NCBI RefSeq assembly: GCF_014639535.1
Contig: NZ_BMGA01000001.1
Coordinates: 620,001-684,000 of the forward strand
From: Flavobacterium palustre
Lineage (GTDB): Bacteria > Bacteroidota > Bacteroidia > Flavobacteriales > Flavobacteriaceae
Direction of reading: 5' to 3'
Length of the DNA: 64,000 nt
Part shown: positions 26,753-36,751 of the stretch, in pieces
Layout of the letters: each line of letters starts with the position of its first letter
Position numbering within the stretch: position 1 is the stretch's first letter
Position numbers and translations under genes: made by a program
The notes under the pieces: generated by a model
What the model was told of the DNA's origin: nothing
What the model saw: only the letters and a program-made list of their open reading frames with translations
The model's database searches: none

Positions 26753-28090
26753 CTAATCTCCATAAACCTGAACATCATCCACTAAAAAAGCACCATCTAA
26801 AGCTAAATTTCTACCCGAACCAATATATTTAAAAGCAATATTGATTTTTCCTGTATAACTGGACAAATCAATCGCCCCCGAACCAATAAACTCATTCCAG
26901 GGTGTAGCCTGAGTTGGAATTCTTGCCGCAACTTTAGTCCAGGTAGCCGTTTTAATATCAAGCCCGTCAAAATTAGTGGAAACATAAACTTCAAGCGTAT
27001 TTAACGGAGAGTCCACATCGAGATGATGTTGCGCCGTTCTAAACGAAAGACTTTCATTAGTATGCAAATCCATATCTATTTTAGGCGAAATCAACCAAAC
27101 AATATTCGACACAACCTTAGTTCCCGTTATTGCAAATTCGGCATAACCGTTAGTGGATGAAATTCCGCCTTTCCAGACTATGGCTCCTGCTTGTATGATG
27201 TTATTCCAACCCGGCAAACTCAAATTTGTCCCATCAGAAACCGATTGAAAATCTTCCACAAAAAAAGGAATATTTCGTTTTCCCGACATTTGAACATCGG
27301 CTTCCTTTCTGGCAATTAATTGGTAATCGGTCGCATATTTAGTTAGAACGCCCCGCACTTTTCCGCTTCCGTTTGGCACCGTATTTTTTGAAAAATCAGC
27401 AAAACTGCTCGTCCTGAAAATAAGCTGATTTCCACTTTTGTCCACTAAATTCCAATTGGTCGCACCACCTACATCATTCGTTTCCTCATAATAATGTCGC
27501 CCGATTGCCGGCTCGGTAAACTGCACATCCGATAATTCAATCAGTGTGTTCAAATGACTATCGTTAATTTCACTTAAACCAATCGACCGAACCAATTGCT
27601 CTTCTTTCACAGTAGTACAAGAAGCATTTAATATCTTTTTATAATCGTTTTGCGAAAGTCGCCCCACACCACCCTGATTAAAAGCATTTACATACAAACT
27701 CCCAATTCGCAAACCACCATAATACAAATCGGTGTATTGATCTTTTAATTTTACATACACCTTATTCCCGATCCGATAATCCACATACAAATTAGTCGCA
27801 TCAATTGGAACACTAAACCCAATTGAAGGAGTTGTAGCGGTAGCCAGAGTTTGAAACGAAATTGTTTTAAAGAAATTCCCGTTTTCATCACTGGAAACCA
27901 CATAGCCTTCTATCACATCGTCATAAGGATATTGGACAACAATTTCAGCTGAAGTTTCTTTGATATTCGCTACGGTTTTGTTTACTGTAAAATCGGGCTG
28001 ATTGCACACTAACTTCGGAATTTCCGTTGCATCATTGGCACAAGCACCCAAGACTAGTATCAAAAATAATCGAAAAGTAAAATTTTGCAT
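26753..28090 (-). CDS. DUF5689 / choice-of-anchor J lipoprotein
   Basis: A 445-residue lipoprotein (signal MQNFTFRLFLILVLGACAN, acylated cysteine at residue 17). An N-terminal DUF5689 beta-domain (about 40-260) is followed by a C-terminal choice-of-anchor J lectin-like domain (FFVEDFQSVSDG to GAFLVDDVQVYGD). It lies 18 bases after the TonB-dependent receptor on the same strand, so the two probably form a receptor-lipoprotein pair analogous to SusC/SusD. The ligand is unknown; DUF5689 proteins often sit near secreted nucleases, so nucleic acid or protein is possible (inference). Confidence 0.85.
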   Translation of the reverse strand: MQNFTFRLFLILVLGACANDATEIPKLVCNQPDFTVNKTVANIKETSAEIVVQYPYDDVIEGYVVSSDENGNFFKTISFQTLATATTPSIGFSVPIDATNLYVDYRIGNKVYVKLKDQYTDLYYGGLRIGSLYVNAFNQGGVGRLSQNDYKKILNASCTTVKEEQLVRSIGLSEINDSHLNTLIELSDVQFTEPAIGRHYYEETNDVGGATNWNLVDKSGNQLIFRTSSFADFSKNTVPNGSGKVRGVLTKYATDYQLIARKEADVQMSGKRNIPFFVEDFQSVSDGTNLSLPGWNNIIQAGAIVWKGGISSTNGYAEFAITGTKVVSNIVWLISPKIDMDLHTNESLSFRTAQHHLDVDSPLNTLEVYVSTNFDGLDIKTATWTKVAARIPTQATPWNEFIGSGAIDLSSYTGKINIAFKYIGSGRNLALDGAFLVDDVQVYGD

Positions 28091-28108
28091 AACTTCTAAA
28101 ATTTTAAA

Positions 28109-30955
28109 TTAGAAACTGAGATAAAGATTCACAAAATAGGTTCTGTCATAGCCATAAAAATATTTGTTCCCAAACGAAGGAGTACCGCTGGAAACATCCT
28201 GATTGAGCTGCCTGAAATTAGCATTTCGAGCTTGTTCGTAACCACCCGTTTTGTATTTGCTGTCAAGCAGATTATTAACACTTACAAAAAGCCCAAGATT
28301 CTTTCCTTTAATCCGCCAGGATTTTCCACCAATTAAGTTGAGCAAAATCACAGGATCCAATTTTTCCTGTTTCAATAATTCCGCCGCTCTTTCTTCGGTA
28401 GCTTCCGGAAAAGAAAAGCCACTGGCGGGATTGATATAAAACCGACTGGTTCTGGAAATTGGTGAAACATCAATATAAGTGTCAGCCAAATAATTCATAT
28501 TAGTTCCAATCCACCAATATTTTGGGTCGCGGTATTCCAAACCCAAACTATAAGCCTGTTGCGGCATTCCCGCCTGTTTGTAATTTTTTAAAAATGCTGT
28601 ACCAAAATCATACGATGGATTGGTGTTTTCTACCGTAGCCACCGCATCGTTGTTAATGCTCACATTCGGATTACTGTCATAAGTATATCGCCCATAAGCC
28701 GCCGAAAAAGTAGTTTTTAAAGTTGGACTCATTTGGTATTCCAGGCTCAATTCGACTCCTAAATTCTTCCGGTCCAAAAGCGTTAAAGTCTGACTCACAA
28801 AAGCATTCGTATTGGTATATCCTGCTTCATTATCAAAAATTCCTTCGGCATAGAAAAACGATATTTTAGTGGCATTTTTTATCGTCGAATAATAAGCTGT
28901 TATTCGGGTTTTAATTTTTGGTGTCCTAAAAACATAAGTCGCATCAAGGCTGTTCAGCGTTTCACTTTCCAAACCATCAACTATGGTATTATTCAATCGC
29001 ACATTCGAAAAACTGTTTCTCAAATTAGGCGCTTTGGTCAAATATGCCGCATTAAAATGCAACGATTGTTTACCCGAAATCTTAAAAAGCATTCCGCCTT
29101 TAAAACCAAAATTCTCAAAGTTCAGTTTTGGGCTTTCGCCAAAAGAAATCGTCGGATAAATTCCGTTTCTATACAAGCCATTTCGTTGATAATTGGTTCT
29201 GGAAAAAGATTGAGCCAGATAAAAATCGATTTTATCATAAGAAAACTTAAACTGTGTAAACGCCTCCAAAACCCGAGCCGAAAGCTTATAATTATATCCG
29301 TAACTATCGCCAACCTTGACCTGACGATTGGGATGATTCAAATCCGATTGCGCCTGAGTTCCGCTATAAAAACCGTCAATATCTTCAAAAAAAGCACCGC
29401 CTAATAAATCCAATAATTTTTGGTAATTATGCGATTGCAAATTGCGATATGCAATACCCGCATTGACAATCAAATTCTCGTTTAACTGCGAATTAAAGTT
29501 AGAATTCACTGCGATTGTTTTATCATCATTTCGGTCTTCGTACAACACATAATGACTTTGGGCAGCTTCGTAACCAATTATATTTGAATTATTATCGACA
29601 ATTGGATTTTGATTTGCCCGATACATCGCTTCCCAATCTATTTGCGGATTCGCTAAAAAAGTAATTCTGTTTTTCCCGGCATTATCATAATCAGGAGTGA
29701 AATCGCCTGAGAATTCTCCGTTATCTGCCGCATACATCGAACTGTAGTAGCTGGGCATTTTCCTAAAGTAAGTAGGATCAGGACTATTGGCATTTTGATA
29801 ATCGATATTGCTGTTACCTATTTTTCCAAACTGATACATCAATCCCGAATTCAGGTTGCTGTGATCGTTTATTTTAAAATAATGATTCAGCATCACAATA
29901 GGTTCTTCGACCGTTCTTACTCTCGAATTCCTGATTTCACCATTTTGATAACCCCAATAGGAATTGTAGGTTTCGCTGGTTAAATTAGTTACTTCAGCGG
30001 TATTGGGCGAATTTTTCCCGCGTTCGTTTGGCGTATAAAACCCGGTGAGATTAATCGAATGTTGGTCGTTCAATTTCTTTTCGACACTTATAAAAAGTGA
30101 ATTGGCATCATAAGTTGTTCCGTCAAAATAGCCTTCTTCTGCATAACGTTTCCCTGCCGAAAGAACGTAAGCCCAACCCGAATTACTCATGCCCGAAGCA
30201 TAATTAGCCATCATCCGCCAACTATAATTAGTATTGGTTCCCGCAAAACTAATCCGGCTTCCTGATCGATAAACAGAAGCCCGGGTATTAATTTGCTGTG
30301 TTCCCAGAATCCCTCCAAAAGTATAATCGGACGGAGTGCTTCCAATTGAAAATTCCTGATTTCGCGTGGCATCATTGAGTCCGCCCCAGTTGTTCCATTG
30401 TGGCCTTCCGTCATAGAGTTTGTTCATCGCAATTCCGTTAATCATCGTAACAGCATTTTCGCTGTCTAAACCACGAATTCTAAAACGCGCCTGTCCCCAA
30501 TTGAAGGCAGCAGCCTGCTGAAAAGCATCTTTGGAAGATTGCAATAATCCCGAAGTACTTTCGGAGCTGCTGTTGTCATCGGTTAAATCGTCTTCAAATA
30601 GCTGAATTACGGAAACCTGCTGATCCGAAATTTGATCTAATTCTAACAAAACAGCTCCTAAATCCAGTGACAGAGTATTTTGTACACTCACCGGAAACAA
30701 AGCATCTTTGTAACCCTGACTGTGAAAAAGCACTAAATAATCGGCTGATGGAATAGCTTCAAAAACAATAATTCCCTCTGAATTAGTCAACTGTGTAAAA
30801 TTGGTATTCTGAATTGAAACCACCACAGCAACTAAAGGTTTTAGTGTTTTGGCATCTAAAACTCTGGCCGAAATTCGAGCCTGATTTTGTGCCAATACCA
30901 AATTGACGGACACAATGCAGAAAAGTAAACCCAAAAAACACTTCATAAACTCCAT
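28109..30955 (-). CDS. TonB-dependent outer-membrane receptor
   Basis: About 948 residues from the ATG at 30955; the ATG at 30946 (MKCFLGLLFCIVSVNLVLAQ) is an equally good start. The frame stays open to 31141, but the extension is not signal-like. After the signal peptide come a carboxypeptidase-regulatory-like domain (about 25-105), the plug (RFRIRGLDSENAVTMINGIAMN) and a 22-stranded barrel ending YDRTYFVNLYLSF. It imports a large nutrient across the outer membrane using TonB-ExbBD energy. Its partner lipoprotein is encoded immediately downstream. The substrate is unknown. Confidence 0.92.
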   Translation of the reverse strand: MEFMKCFLGLLFCIVSVNLVLAQNQARISARVLDAKTLKPLVAVVVSIQNTNFTQLTNSEGIIVFEAIPSADYLVLFHSQGYKDALFPVSVQNTLSLDLGAVLLELDQISDQQVSVIQLFEDDLTDDNSSSESTSGLLQSSKDAFQQAAAFNWGQARFRIRGLDSENAVTMINGIAMNKLYDGRPQWNNWGGLNDATRNQEFSIGSTPSDYTFGGILGTQQINTRASVYRSGSRISFAGTNTNYSWRMMANYASGMSNSGWAYVLSAGKRYAEEGYFDGTTYDANSLFISVEKKLNDQHSINLTGFYTPNERGKNSPNTAEVTNLTSETYNSYWGYQNGEIRNSRVRTVEEPIVMLNHYFKINDHSNLNSGLMYQFGKIGNSNIDYQNANSPDPTYFRKMPSYYSSMYAADNGEFSGDFTPDYDNAGKNRITFLANPQIDWEAMYRANQNPIVDNNSNIIGYEAAQSHYVLYEDRNDDKTIAVNSNFNSQLNENLIVNAGIAYRNLQSHNYQKLLDLLGGAFFEDIDGFYSGTQAQSDLNHPNRQVKVGDSYGYNYKLSARVLEAFTQFKFSYDKIDFYLAQSFSRTNYQRNGLYRNGIYPTISFGESPKLNFENFGFKGGMLFKISGKQSLHFNAAYLTKAPNLRNSFSNVRLNNTIVDGLESETLNSLDATYVFRTPKIKTRITAYYSTIKNATKISFFYAEGIFDNEAGYTNTNAFVSQTLTLLDRKNLGVELSLEYQMSPTLKTTFSAAYGRYTYDSNPNVSINNDAVATVENTNPSYDFGTAFLKNYKQAGMPQQAYSLGLEYRDPKYWWIGTNMNYLADTYIDVSPISRTSRFYINPASGFSFPEATEERAAELLKQEKLDPVILLNLIGGKSWRIKGKNLGLFVSVNNLLDSKYKTGGYEQARNANFRQLNQDVSSGTPSFGNKYFYGYDRTYFVNLYLSF

Positions 30956-30971
30956 AGAATTATCGGCAGTA

Positions 30972-30991
30972 TTTCTTTTGATTAAAAGAAA
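30972..30991 (-). promoter_or_regulatory. Inverted repeat upstream of the TonB receptor gene
   Basis: TTTCTTTT-gatt-AAAAGAAA lies 17-36 bases before the preferred ATG of the receptor gene. The symmetry and location would suit an operator, but no regulator is linked. Confidence 0.3.
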
Positions 30992-31305
30992 ACGACCAGC
31001 TAACATAACATGAAAAAGCATTGCTGAACACAACAAAATATCCCGAAAAAGGAATATTTTTGGTAACAATTTAGGATTGCTGTTTTTGGAAATAGATTTA
31101 AAAACCGAAAGTGGTGGTATTAAATAACTTATCAAAGTCAAATAGCACTTCCGATAAAATAAAAGTAAGAAAAACTTTTAACAAAAAAACCATTAATAAT
31201 TGTTTTTTTGTGAGTATTACATTAAAAATTCGGTGAGAATATTTTCTGTTATGGTAAAATTGGATTATAATGCCTTTAAAAACTACTGTTTTTCGAGTTA
31301 TGAGA
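30992..31305. other. Non-coding stretch upstream of the TonB receptor
   Basis: This stretch is AT-rich. It holds the upstream part of the receptor's open frame but no convincing gene or terminator. No clear TAnnTTTG promoter for the receptor is visible. Confidence 0.4.
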
Positions 31306-31479
31306 TTATTTTTCGAAGGTAGATTCATCAGCATTCTTTGACTGATTCATTTTAGTAACTATCGCTTTCAAACGCAAGGCTCTTTCTTTTTTCTCTTCCA
31401 GCAATTTAGCTTTTTTCCTGTTCAATAACTTGGTATGTAAAGCCTTGTTTTTGGTGTTTTTTTCAGGTCCTTTGGGCAT
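31306..31479 (-). CDS. Small highly basic protein (57 residues)
   Basis: The ATG at 31479 opens a 58-codon frame ending at a TAA (31306-31308). The protein begins MPKGPEKNTKNKALHTKLLN and continues with a Lys/Arg/Glu-rich helix (RKKAKLLEEKKERALRLKA), ending ADESTFEK. Heptad-like charge spacing indicates one long helix. The codon use is protein-like, with no rare-codon clusters. No family is recognised with certainty; it looks like a nucleic-acid or ribosome-associated small protein (inference). It is below the length cut of many gene finders. Confidence 0.65.
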   Translation of the reverse strand: MPKGPEKNTKNKALHTKLLNRKKAKLLEEKKERALRLKAIVTKMNQSKNADESTFEK

Positions 31480-31529
31480 GATTTATTTTTATTGGATACA
31501 AAACAACTTCCTCTATTACAATGTAAATT

Positions 31530-32545
31530 TTATCGTTTTGTTTCTTTATCTTCTTCGAAATTTTGCAATTCTTTTTTTACTTCTTCTAATAATTGTTTTT
31601 CGGTTGGTAAGTATAAATTATATTGACTGGCTATAATATTTTTATTGTTTTCGGGCAATGTAAATTTAACCACACTATCATTTTTATTGGCACAAAGCAA
31701 GATTCCAATAGTTCGGTTTTCGTTGTCATTTTTCTCCATTCGGTCGTAATAGTTAACATACATCTGCAACTGACCAATATCTTGATGAGTCAATTTTTCG
31801 GTTTTGATTTCGATGATTACAAAGCATTGCAATAAACGATTGTAAAAAACCAAATCCACGAAAAAATCATCGCCATCGATATGAATGCGTTTTTGTCTGG
31901 CAATAAAGGTAAAACCATTCCCCAACTCCAACAAAAAATCTTGTAAGTGCGTAATAATAGCCGTTTCTAAATCTCTTTCATAGTAAGAAGCCTCCCGTTT
32001 TAACTCCAAAAATTCTAAAACCATTGGGTCTTTTATAATTTGTCTGGCATCCGAGGGCAATTTTTCGTTTCTAGCCACTGCCAAAACATCCTGTCTATCT
32101 CTACTAATCAAAAGACGTTCCCAAAGACTGCTATTGATTTGACGTTCCAACTGTCTTGATGTCCAGTTATTTTTTACACTTTCGGCAATATAAAATTCTC
32201 TTTTGTCTTCATTATCAAGTGAAAGAACAACTTATATTGTGTCCAATTCAATTGTGTCCGCAGTGCAGACACAATTGGGAAGGTGCGATAAAACTGGCGA
32301 TACCAATTTAATTGACGGTATGAAAAACCACTGCCATATTCTGGTTGCAATTGTTCAGCAAGAAATTTTATCAAGTAGGTTCCATAATCGGCGCGGTCTT
32401 TTCCTTGTTGTTGTTCTTCAAAAATACGTTTGCCAATTGTCCAATACATAAGCGTTCGTTCGTTATCCACGATTCTAATTGCTTTGTCTCGTGCAGTAGC
32501 AATAATTGCCTTTATATCTGGAATTATAGATTGATTTTGAAGCAT
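31530..32545 (-). pseudogene. Frameshifted PDDEXK nuclease gene, YhcG/DUF1016 family
   Basis: Two frames encode the halves of one YhcG protein. The N-terminal DUF1016_N part (32545-32174) runs through YGSGFSYRQLNWYRQFYRTFP and goes off frame after TQYKLFFHL. The other frame continues as LSLDNEDKREFYIAESVKNNWTSRQLERQINSS and on to the stop at 31530, including the PDDEXK core DLVFYNRLLQCFVIIEIKTEKL. A single-base deletion near 32220-32232 restores the family alignment. YhcG proteins are suspected DNA nucleases often found near mobile or restriction genes. The gene seems inactivated here, unless the break is a sequencing error. Confidence 0.85.
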
Positions 32546-32750
32546 TTGAAATGAATTATGGATGTGTTACAAACATACTAAAAAAGGATGGAGATTTTTA
32601 GTTGATTTATATTGTGAAACAGAATTGCATCAGCAGTGAGGACGTAATTGTAAAATTCATTGTAATTTATAAATCCTTAACAAAAAAACATGAAACCTTT
32701 ATATACTTATATTTTGCCTTAAAAAACACAAATAATATCCCATTCTGTAT

Positions 32751-32770
32751 GGACAGCTCGCGAGCTGTCC
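32751..32770. repeat. Perfect 20-bp palindrome upstream of metG
   Basis: GGACAGCTCGCGAGCTGTCC is an exact palindrome and markedly GC-rich for this genome. It lies about 22 bases before the metG -7 box. It is likely a dispersed REP-like element of Bacteroidota, or a binding site. Confidence 0.6.
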
Positions 32771-32791
32771 CTTCGTTATGATAAAATTCCT

Positions 32792-32799
32792 TATTTTTG
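32792..32799 (+). promoter_or_regulatory. -7 box of metG
   Basis: TATTTTTG, a TAnnTTTG match, 20 bases before the metG ATG. The region where the -33 element should be is occupied by the end of the palindrome and following bases. Confidence 0.6.
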
Positions 32800-32818
32800 C
32801 ACGCAATAAAATTGAATC

Positions 32819-34876
32819 ATGATACAAAATCCAGAAAGATATACGATTACGGCGGCTTTGCCTTATACTAACGGACCTATTCATATTGGGCATTTGGCGG
32901 GAGTTTATGTTCCTGCTGACATTTATTCGCGTTACCTGCGTTTGCAAAACCGCGATGTGTTGTTTGTGTGCGGAAGCGACGAACACGGAGTTGCCATCTC
33001 AATGAAAGCCAAAAAAGAAGGCATTACACCGCAACAAGTAATCGATAAATACGACGGAATTATCCGTAAATCGTTTTCTGATTTTGGAATTGCATTTGAT
33101 AATTATTCCAGAACTTCGGCTAAAATTCACCATGAAACGGCTTCGGACTATTTTAGAAAATTATACGAAAACGGTGATTTCATTGAAGAAGTAACCGAAC
33201 AATTATATGATGTCAAAGCTGACCAATTCTTAGCCGACCGTTTTGTAACGGGAACTTGTCCAAAATGTGGCAACGAAGAAGCTTACGGTGACCAATGCGA
33301 AAAATGTGGTTCGACTTTGAATGCTACCGATTTGATTAATCCAAAATCGACCATTACGGGGGAAACTCCTGTGTTGAAATCAACCAAACACTGGTTTTTA
33401 CCATTAGATCGATACGATGCTTTTTTGAGAGAATGGATTTTGGAAGGTCATAAAAACGACTGGAAACCGAATGTGTACGGACAGGTAAAATCCTGGATCG
33501 ACGGCGGATTAGAACCTCGTGCGGTAACCCGTGACTTAGACTGGGGAATTGATGTTCCGGTTGAAGGTGCCGAAGGAAAAAAATTATATGTATGGTTTGA
33601 TGCGCCAATTGGATACATTTCGTCAACTAAAGAATGGGCTCAAAGAGAAGGAAAAGACTGGACTCCTTACTGGAAAGACAAAGGGACTAAACTGGTTCAC
33701 TTTATCGGAAAAGACAATATTGTGTTCCATTGCGTCATTTTCCCTGCGATGTTAAAAGCCGAAGGAAGTTATATTTTACCGGACAATGTGCCTGCAAATG
33801 AGTTCCTGAATTTGGAAGGAAATAAATTATCGACTTCTAAAAACTGGGCAGTTTGGTTACACGAATATTTGGAAGAATTCCCAAATCAGCAGGACGTGTT
33901 GCGTTATGCTTTAACATCGAATGCTCCGGAAACTAAAGACAACGATTTTACCTGGAAAGATTTTCAGGCGAGAAATAATAATGAATTGGTAGCCATTTTT
34001 GGAAATTTCATCAACCGTGTGGTGGTGTTAACCAATAAATATTACAATGGTGTTGTTCCAACTCCAAACGAACTTTCGGAAGTGGATGAGCAAACTTTAG
34101 CGGAATTACAGGCTTATCCTGCCGTAATTTCAAGTTCTATCGAAAGATACCGTTTTAGAGAAGCTTTAGGCGAAATGATGAATGCAGCTCGTTTAGGAAA
34201 CAAATATCTGGCTGACGAAGAGCCTTGGAAAATGATCAAAACTGATCCGGAACGCACCAAAACCCAAATGTATGTGGCTTTGCAAATTGCCGCTGCTTTA
34301 AGTACGCTTTGCGAGCCTTTCCTTCCGTTTACTTCTAAGAAATTGTTGAAAATGTTAAACATCAAAATCAACAATTGGAATTTGGAATTTGAAGATTGGA
34401 ATTTATTACCAGCCGGTCACCAAATTGGCGAAGCTGAATTATTATTTGCTAAAATTGAAGACGAAGCCATTCAAAAACAAATAGACAAATTGGAAGCCAC
34501 TAAAACGGCGAACCTTGCCGAAAATAAAAAAGCTGAACCACAGAAAGATTTGATTCAGTTTGAGGATTTTGCCAAAATGGATTTGAGAGTTGGAACGATT
34601 TTAGAAGCTGAAAAAATGCCAAAAGCCAACAAACTTTTAATCCTAAAAGTCGATACAGGTATTGATGTTCGTACGATTGTTTCGGGAATTGCTGAAAGTT
34701 TCAAACCCGAAGATATTATTGGAAAACGTGTTACTGTTTTAGCAAATTTAGCTCCAAGAGCACTTCGTGGTGTTGAAAGTCAGGGAATGATTTTAATGAC
34801 CAACAATGCCGAAGGAAAATTGGTTTTTGTAAATCCAGATGCGGATGGTGTTGGGAACGGAGAGACGATCAACTAA
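32819..34876 (+). CDS. metG: Methionyl-tRNA synthetase
   Basis: A 685-residue class I aminoacyl-tRNA synthetase. HIGH is at 22-25, KLSTSK (KMSKS equivalent) at 336-341, and a zinc knuckle uses Cys147, Cys150, Cys160 and Cys163. The C-terminal EMAP-like OB fold (about 580-685) binds tRNA ([24 protein letters not shown]). It charges tRNA-Met. The length and domain order are those of the dimeric form. Confidence 0.97.
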   Translation: MIQNPERYTITAALPYTNGPIHIGHLAGVYVPADIYSRYLRLQNRDVLFVCGSDEHGVAISMKAKKEGITPQQVIDKYDGIIRKSFSDFGIAFDNYSRTSAKIHHETASDYFRKLYENGDFIEEVTEQLYDVKADQFLADRFVTGTCPKCGNEEAYGDQCEKCGSTLNATDLINPKSTITGETPVLKSTKHWFLPLDRYDAFLREWILEGHKNDWKPNVYGQVKSWIDGGLEPRAVTRDLDWGIDVPVEGAEGKKLYVWFDAPIGYISSTKEWAQREGKDWTPYWKDKGTKLVHFIGKDNIVFHCVIFPAMLKAEGSYILPDNVPANEFLNLEGNKLSTSKNWAVWLHEYLEEFPNQQDVLRYALTSNAPETKDNDFTWKDFQARNNNELVAIFGNFINRVVVLTNKYYNGVVPTPNELSEVDEQTLAELQAYPAVISSSIERYRFREALGEMMNAARLGNKYLADEEPWKMIKTDPERTKTQMYVALQIAAALSTLCEPFLPFTSKKLLKMLNIKINNWNLEFEDWNLLPAGHQIGEAELLFAKIEDEAIQKQIDKLEATKTANLAENKKAEPQKDLIQFEDFAKMDLRVGTILEAEKMPKANKLLILKVDTGIDVRTIVSGIAESFKPEDIIGKRVTVLANLAPRALRGVESQGMILMTNNAEGKLVFVNPDADGVGNGETIN

Positions 34877-34880
34877 TAAA

Positions 34881-34941
34881 TTACCGCAAATTCGCAAATT
34901 TTATTTTGAAGTTCTGAAAGAATAATTCGCGAATTTGCGGT
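34881..34941. repeat. Inverted repeat after metG
   Basis: Arms TACCGCAAATTCGC (34881-34894) and GCGAATTTGCGGTA (34928-34941) pair perfectly. The word CGCAAATT is written twice in the left arm. A closely related copy lies at 54542-54585. Confidence 0.7.
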
Positions 34942-35015
34942 AAAAAAATAAGCCTAAGTTTTGCCTTTGAGATGAATGACTACTAATTGTAAGCACAACT
35001 GTTTTCTGTGAAAAA

Positions 35016-35894
35016 ATGAAAAATGCAAAACCCAAATTAGCTTTAGCACTTGGAATACTTTGTATTTCTATCTTCCCTGTTTTGGTTCGGTTGCAATTGA
35101 CTAACGGATTGATTTCGGCATTTTACCGAATGTTTATTGCAGCTATTCTGTTATTACCTTATGTCATTTTTAGCAAAAAATTCAAACTACCACCCACCAC
35201 TATTACATTACTAGCTGTAGTCAGCGGAATTGTATTTGCAACGGATATTGCAATCTGGAATATTGCCATCCAAAAATCAAGTGCTACACAGGCTACCTTA
35301 TTGGCTAATTTATCTCCGGTTTGGGTGGGTATCGGCTCTTTTCTGGTTTTAAAAAACAAACCATCGATTAATTTTTGGATTGGAACAGTCATCGCTCTTT
35401 TAGGAATGGTTATTTTGGTTGGTTTTGAAACTTTCAGGCAGCTCAACTTCGACTTGGCTTTTGTTCTCGCGCTTTTGTCCGGAATGCTGTATGCTACTTA
35501 CATCTTAATCAGTAAAAACATATTGTCTAAAATAGACATACTCTCTTTTATGAGCATTGTCCTGGTTTCTTCCAGCTTATTTTTAGGTTTGATTTGTGGA
35601 ATTACAGGAGAAAGTTTTATCGGTTTTTCAAACACAGCCTGGCTGGTTTTGTTTATTCAAGGCGCAGTTTGCCAACTGACTGCCTGGTTATTAATCAGCT
35701 ATGCTACCCAACATTTACAAGCCACCAGAGTTTCACTGAGTCTATTAGGACAAGCGGTTTTAGCTACACTACTCGCCTGGTTATTTTTAGACGAAAAAAT
35801 GAGTTGGCTTCGGATTATGGGTGCTGTTTTTCTACTTTTAGGAATACGAATCACTTTTTACACACAATCCATTGGGTTAAGAAAAAATAGATAA
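35016..35894 (+). CDS. EamA family (DMT) transporter
   Basis: A 292-residue membrane protein with ten predicted helices in two EamA repeats. The first ends near VGFETF and the second includes FIQGAVCQLTAWLLISYATQHLQATRVSLSLLGQAVLATLLAWLFLDEKM. It belongs to the drug/metabolite exporter family, probably exporting a small metabolite at the inner membrane. The substrate is unknown. Confidence 0.88.
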   Translation: MKNAKPKLALALGILCISIFPVLVRLQLTNGLISAFYRMFIAAILLLPYVIFSKKFKLPPTTITLLAVVSGIVFATDIAIWNIAIQKSSATQATLLANLSPVWVGIGSFLVLKNKPSINFWIGTVIALLGMVILVGFETFRQLNFDLAFVLALLSGMLYATYILISKNILSKIDILSFMSIVLVSSSLFLGLICGITGESFIGFSNTAWLVLFIQGAVCQLTAWLLISYATQHLQATRVSLSLLGQAVLATLLAWLFLDEKMSWLRIMGAVFLLLGIRITFYTQSIGLRKNR

Positions 35895-35963
35895 ACCAAT
35901 CATTTTTATAATCGGTTTTTTGAAATAAATCATCAAAATAATTTTTTAATTTAAGAAAAATAA

Positions 35964-35971
35964 TACTTTTG
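35964..35971 (+). promoter_or_regulatory. -7 box of the gene at 36005
   Basis: TACTTTTG fits TAnnTTTG, 34 bases before the ATG. No good -33 element is visible. Confidence 0.5.
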
Positions 35972-36004
35972 TAAGCATATTAACTATCTTATCAAAACCG
36001 AAAA

Positions 36005-36640
36005 ATGAAAAAAATTATTTTATTTGCCTGTATCCTTTCAACAGCATTGTTTCAGGCGCAAACCAAACAAATTTTTGAATCTCCAAAATTAAAAGAAGAG
36101 ATTACTACGCACAAAACAATAGCAGTACTACCTTTCAAATCTACTATTTCGTACAAAAGACTGCCAAAAAATTTCAATCCGGAGACAAATGCTCAGGAAG
36201 AAAAAAAATCGGCACTTAGCCTTCAATCAGGATTATATACTTATTTATTAAGAAAGTCATCTGATTATTCTGTTACTGTACAGGATCCAGAAAGAACAAA
36301 TGTTTTATTGAAACAAAGCGGGAATTTTGATAAAGTTGATGACCTAACTCCAGATGCTTTGGCTAAAATTTTAGGCGTTGATGCTGTTATCAAATGTACC
36401 TATGCTTACCAAAAAACAGGTAGCGAAGGTGGTGCAATTGTAAAAAGTTTACTAATAGGTTTTGGAACCGGAAAAGTAGCCACTTCCGATTTAACAATGA
36501 ATATCTACAATGCAAAAGACGGCGATTTATTATGGCGTTTTTACAAACAAATGGATGAAGATGTAATGAGTAATCCTCAGGCTATGATGGAACACATGAT
36601 GCGAAAAGTGGGACGTAATTTTCCTTACGAAAAAAGTTAA
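36005..36640 (+). CDS. Secreted CsgG/TolB-like protein
   Basis: A 211-residue protein with a Sec signal peptide (ending ALFQAQ). The segment TIAVLPFKSTISYK resembles the first strand of CsgG/LpoB/TolB-N-like domains, and SALSLQSGLYTYLLRKSSDYSVTVQDPERTNVLLKQSG continues that alpha/beta pattern. It ends with a Met-rich stretch (DEDVMSNPQAMMEHMMRKVG). Such proteins act in envelope assembly; this family link is tentative. It is followed by its own terminator. Confidence 0.65.
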   Translation: MKKIILFACILSTALFQAQTKQIFESPKLKEEITTHKTIAVLPFKSTISYKRLPKNFNPETNAQEEKKSALSLQSGLYTYLLRKSSDYSVTVQDPERTNVLLKQSGNFDKVDDLTPDALAKILGVDAVIKCTYAYQKTGSEGGAIVKSLLIGFGTGKVATSDLTMNIYNAKDGDLLWRFYKQMDEDVMSNPQAMMEHMMRKVGRNFPYEKS

Positions 36641-36662
36641 TTTATTTTTTAAATACACACCG

Positions 36663-36692
36663 AAAGAGGCTCATTGGGCCTCTTTTGTTTTT
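36663..36692 (+). terminator. Intrinsic terminator
   Basis: An 8-bp stem AAAGAGGC/GCCTCTTT (36663-36670 with 36678-36685) with a 7-nt loop is followed by a T-rich tract. Confidence 0.82.
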
Positions 36693-36751
36693 TAAGAAAT
36701 GGTTTCTTTAAAAGAAAATAAATCCCGAATTTGCAATAAAAAATAAATACT

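Noticed and set aside
30956-31141. Long N-terminal extension of the TonB receptor frame
   Set aside because: It is an open frame with no signal peptide; the signal-like start at 30955 or 30946 is far more typical.
31098-31334. Minus-strand frame overlapping the TonB receptor's upstream region
   Set aside because: It overlaps the end of the convincing 57-residue gene in another frame and is AT-rich with no family features.
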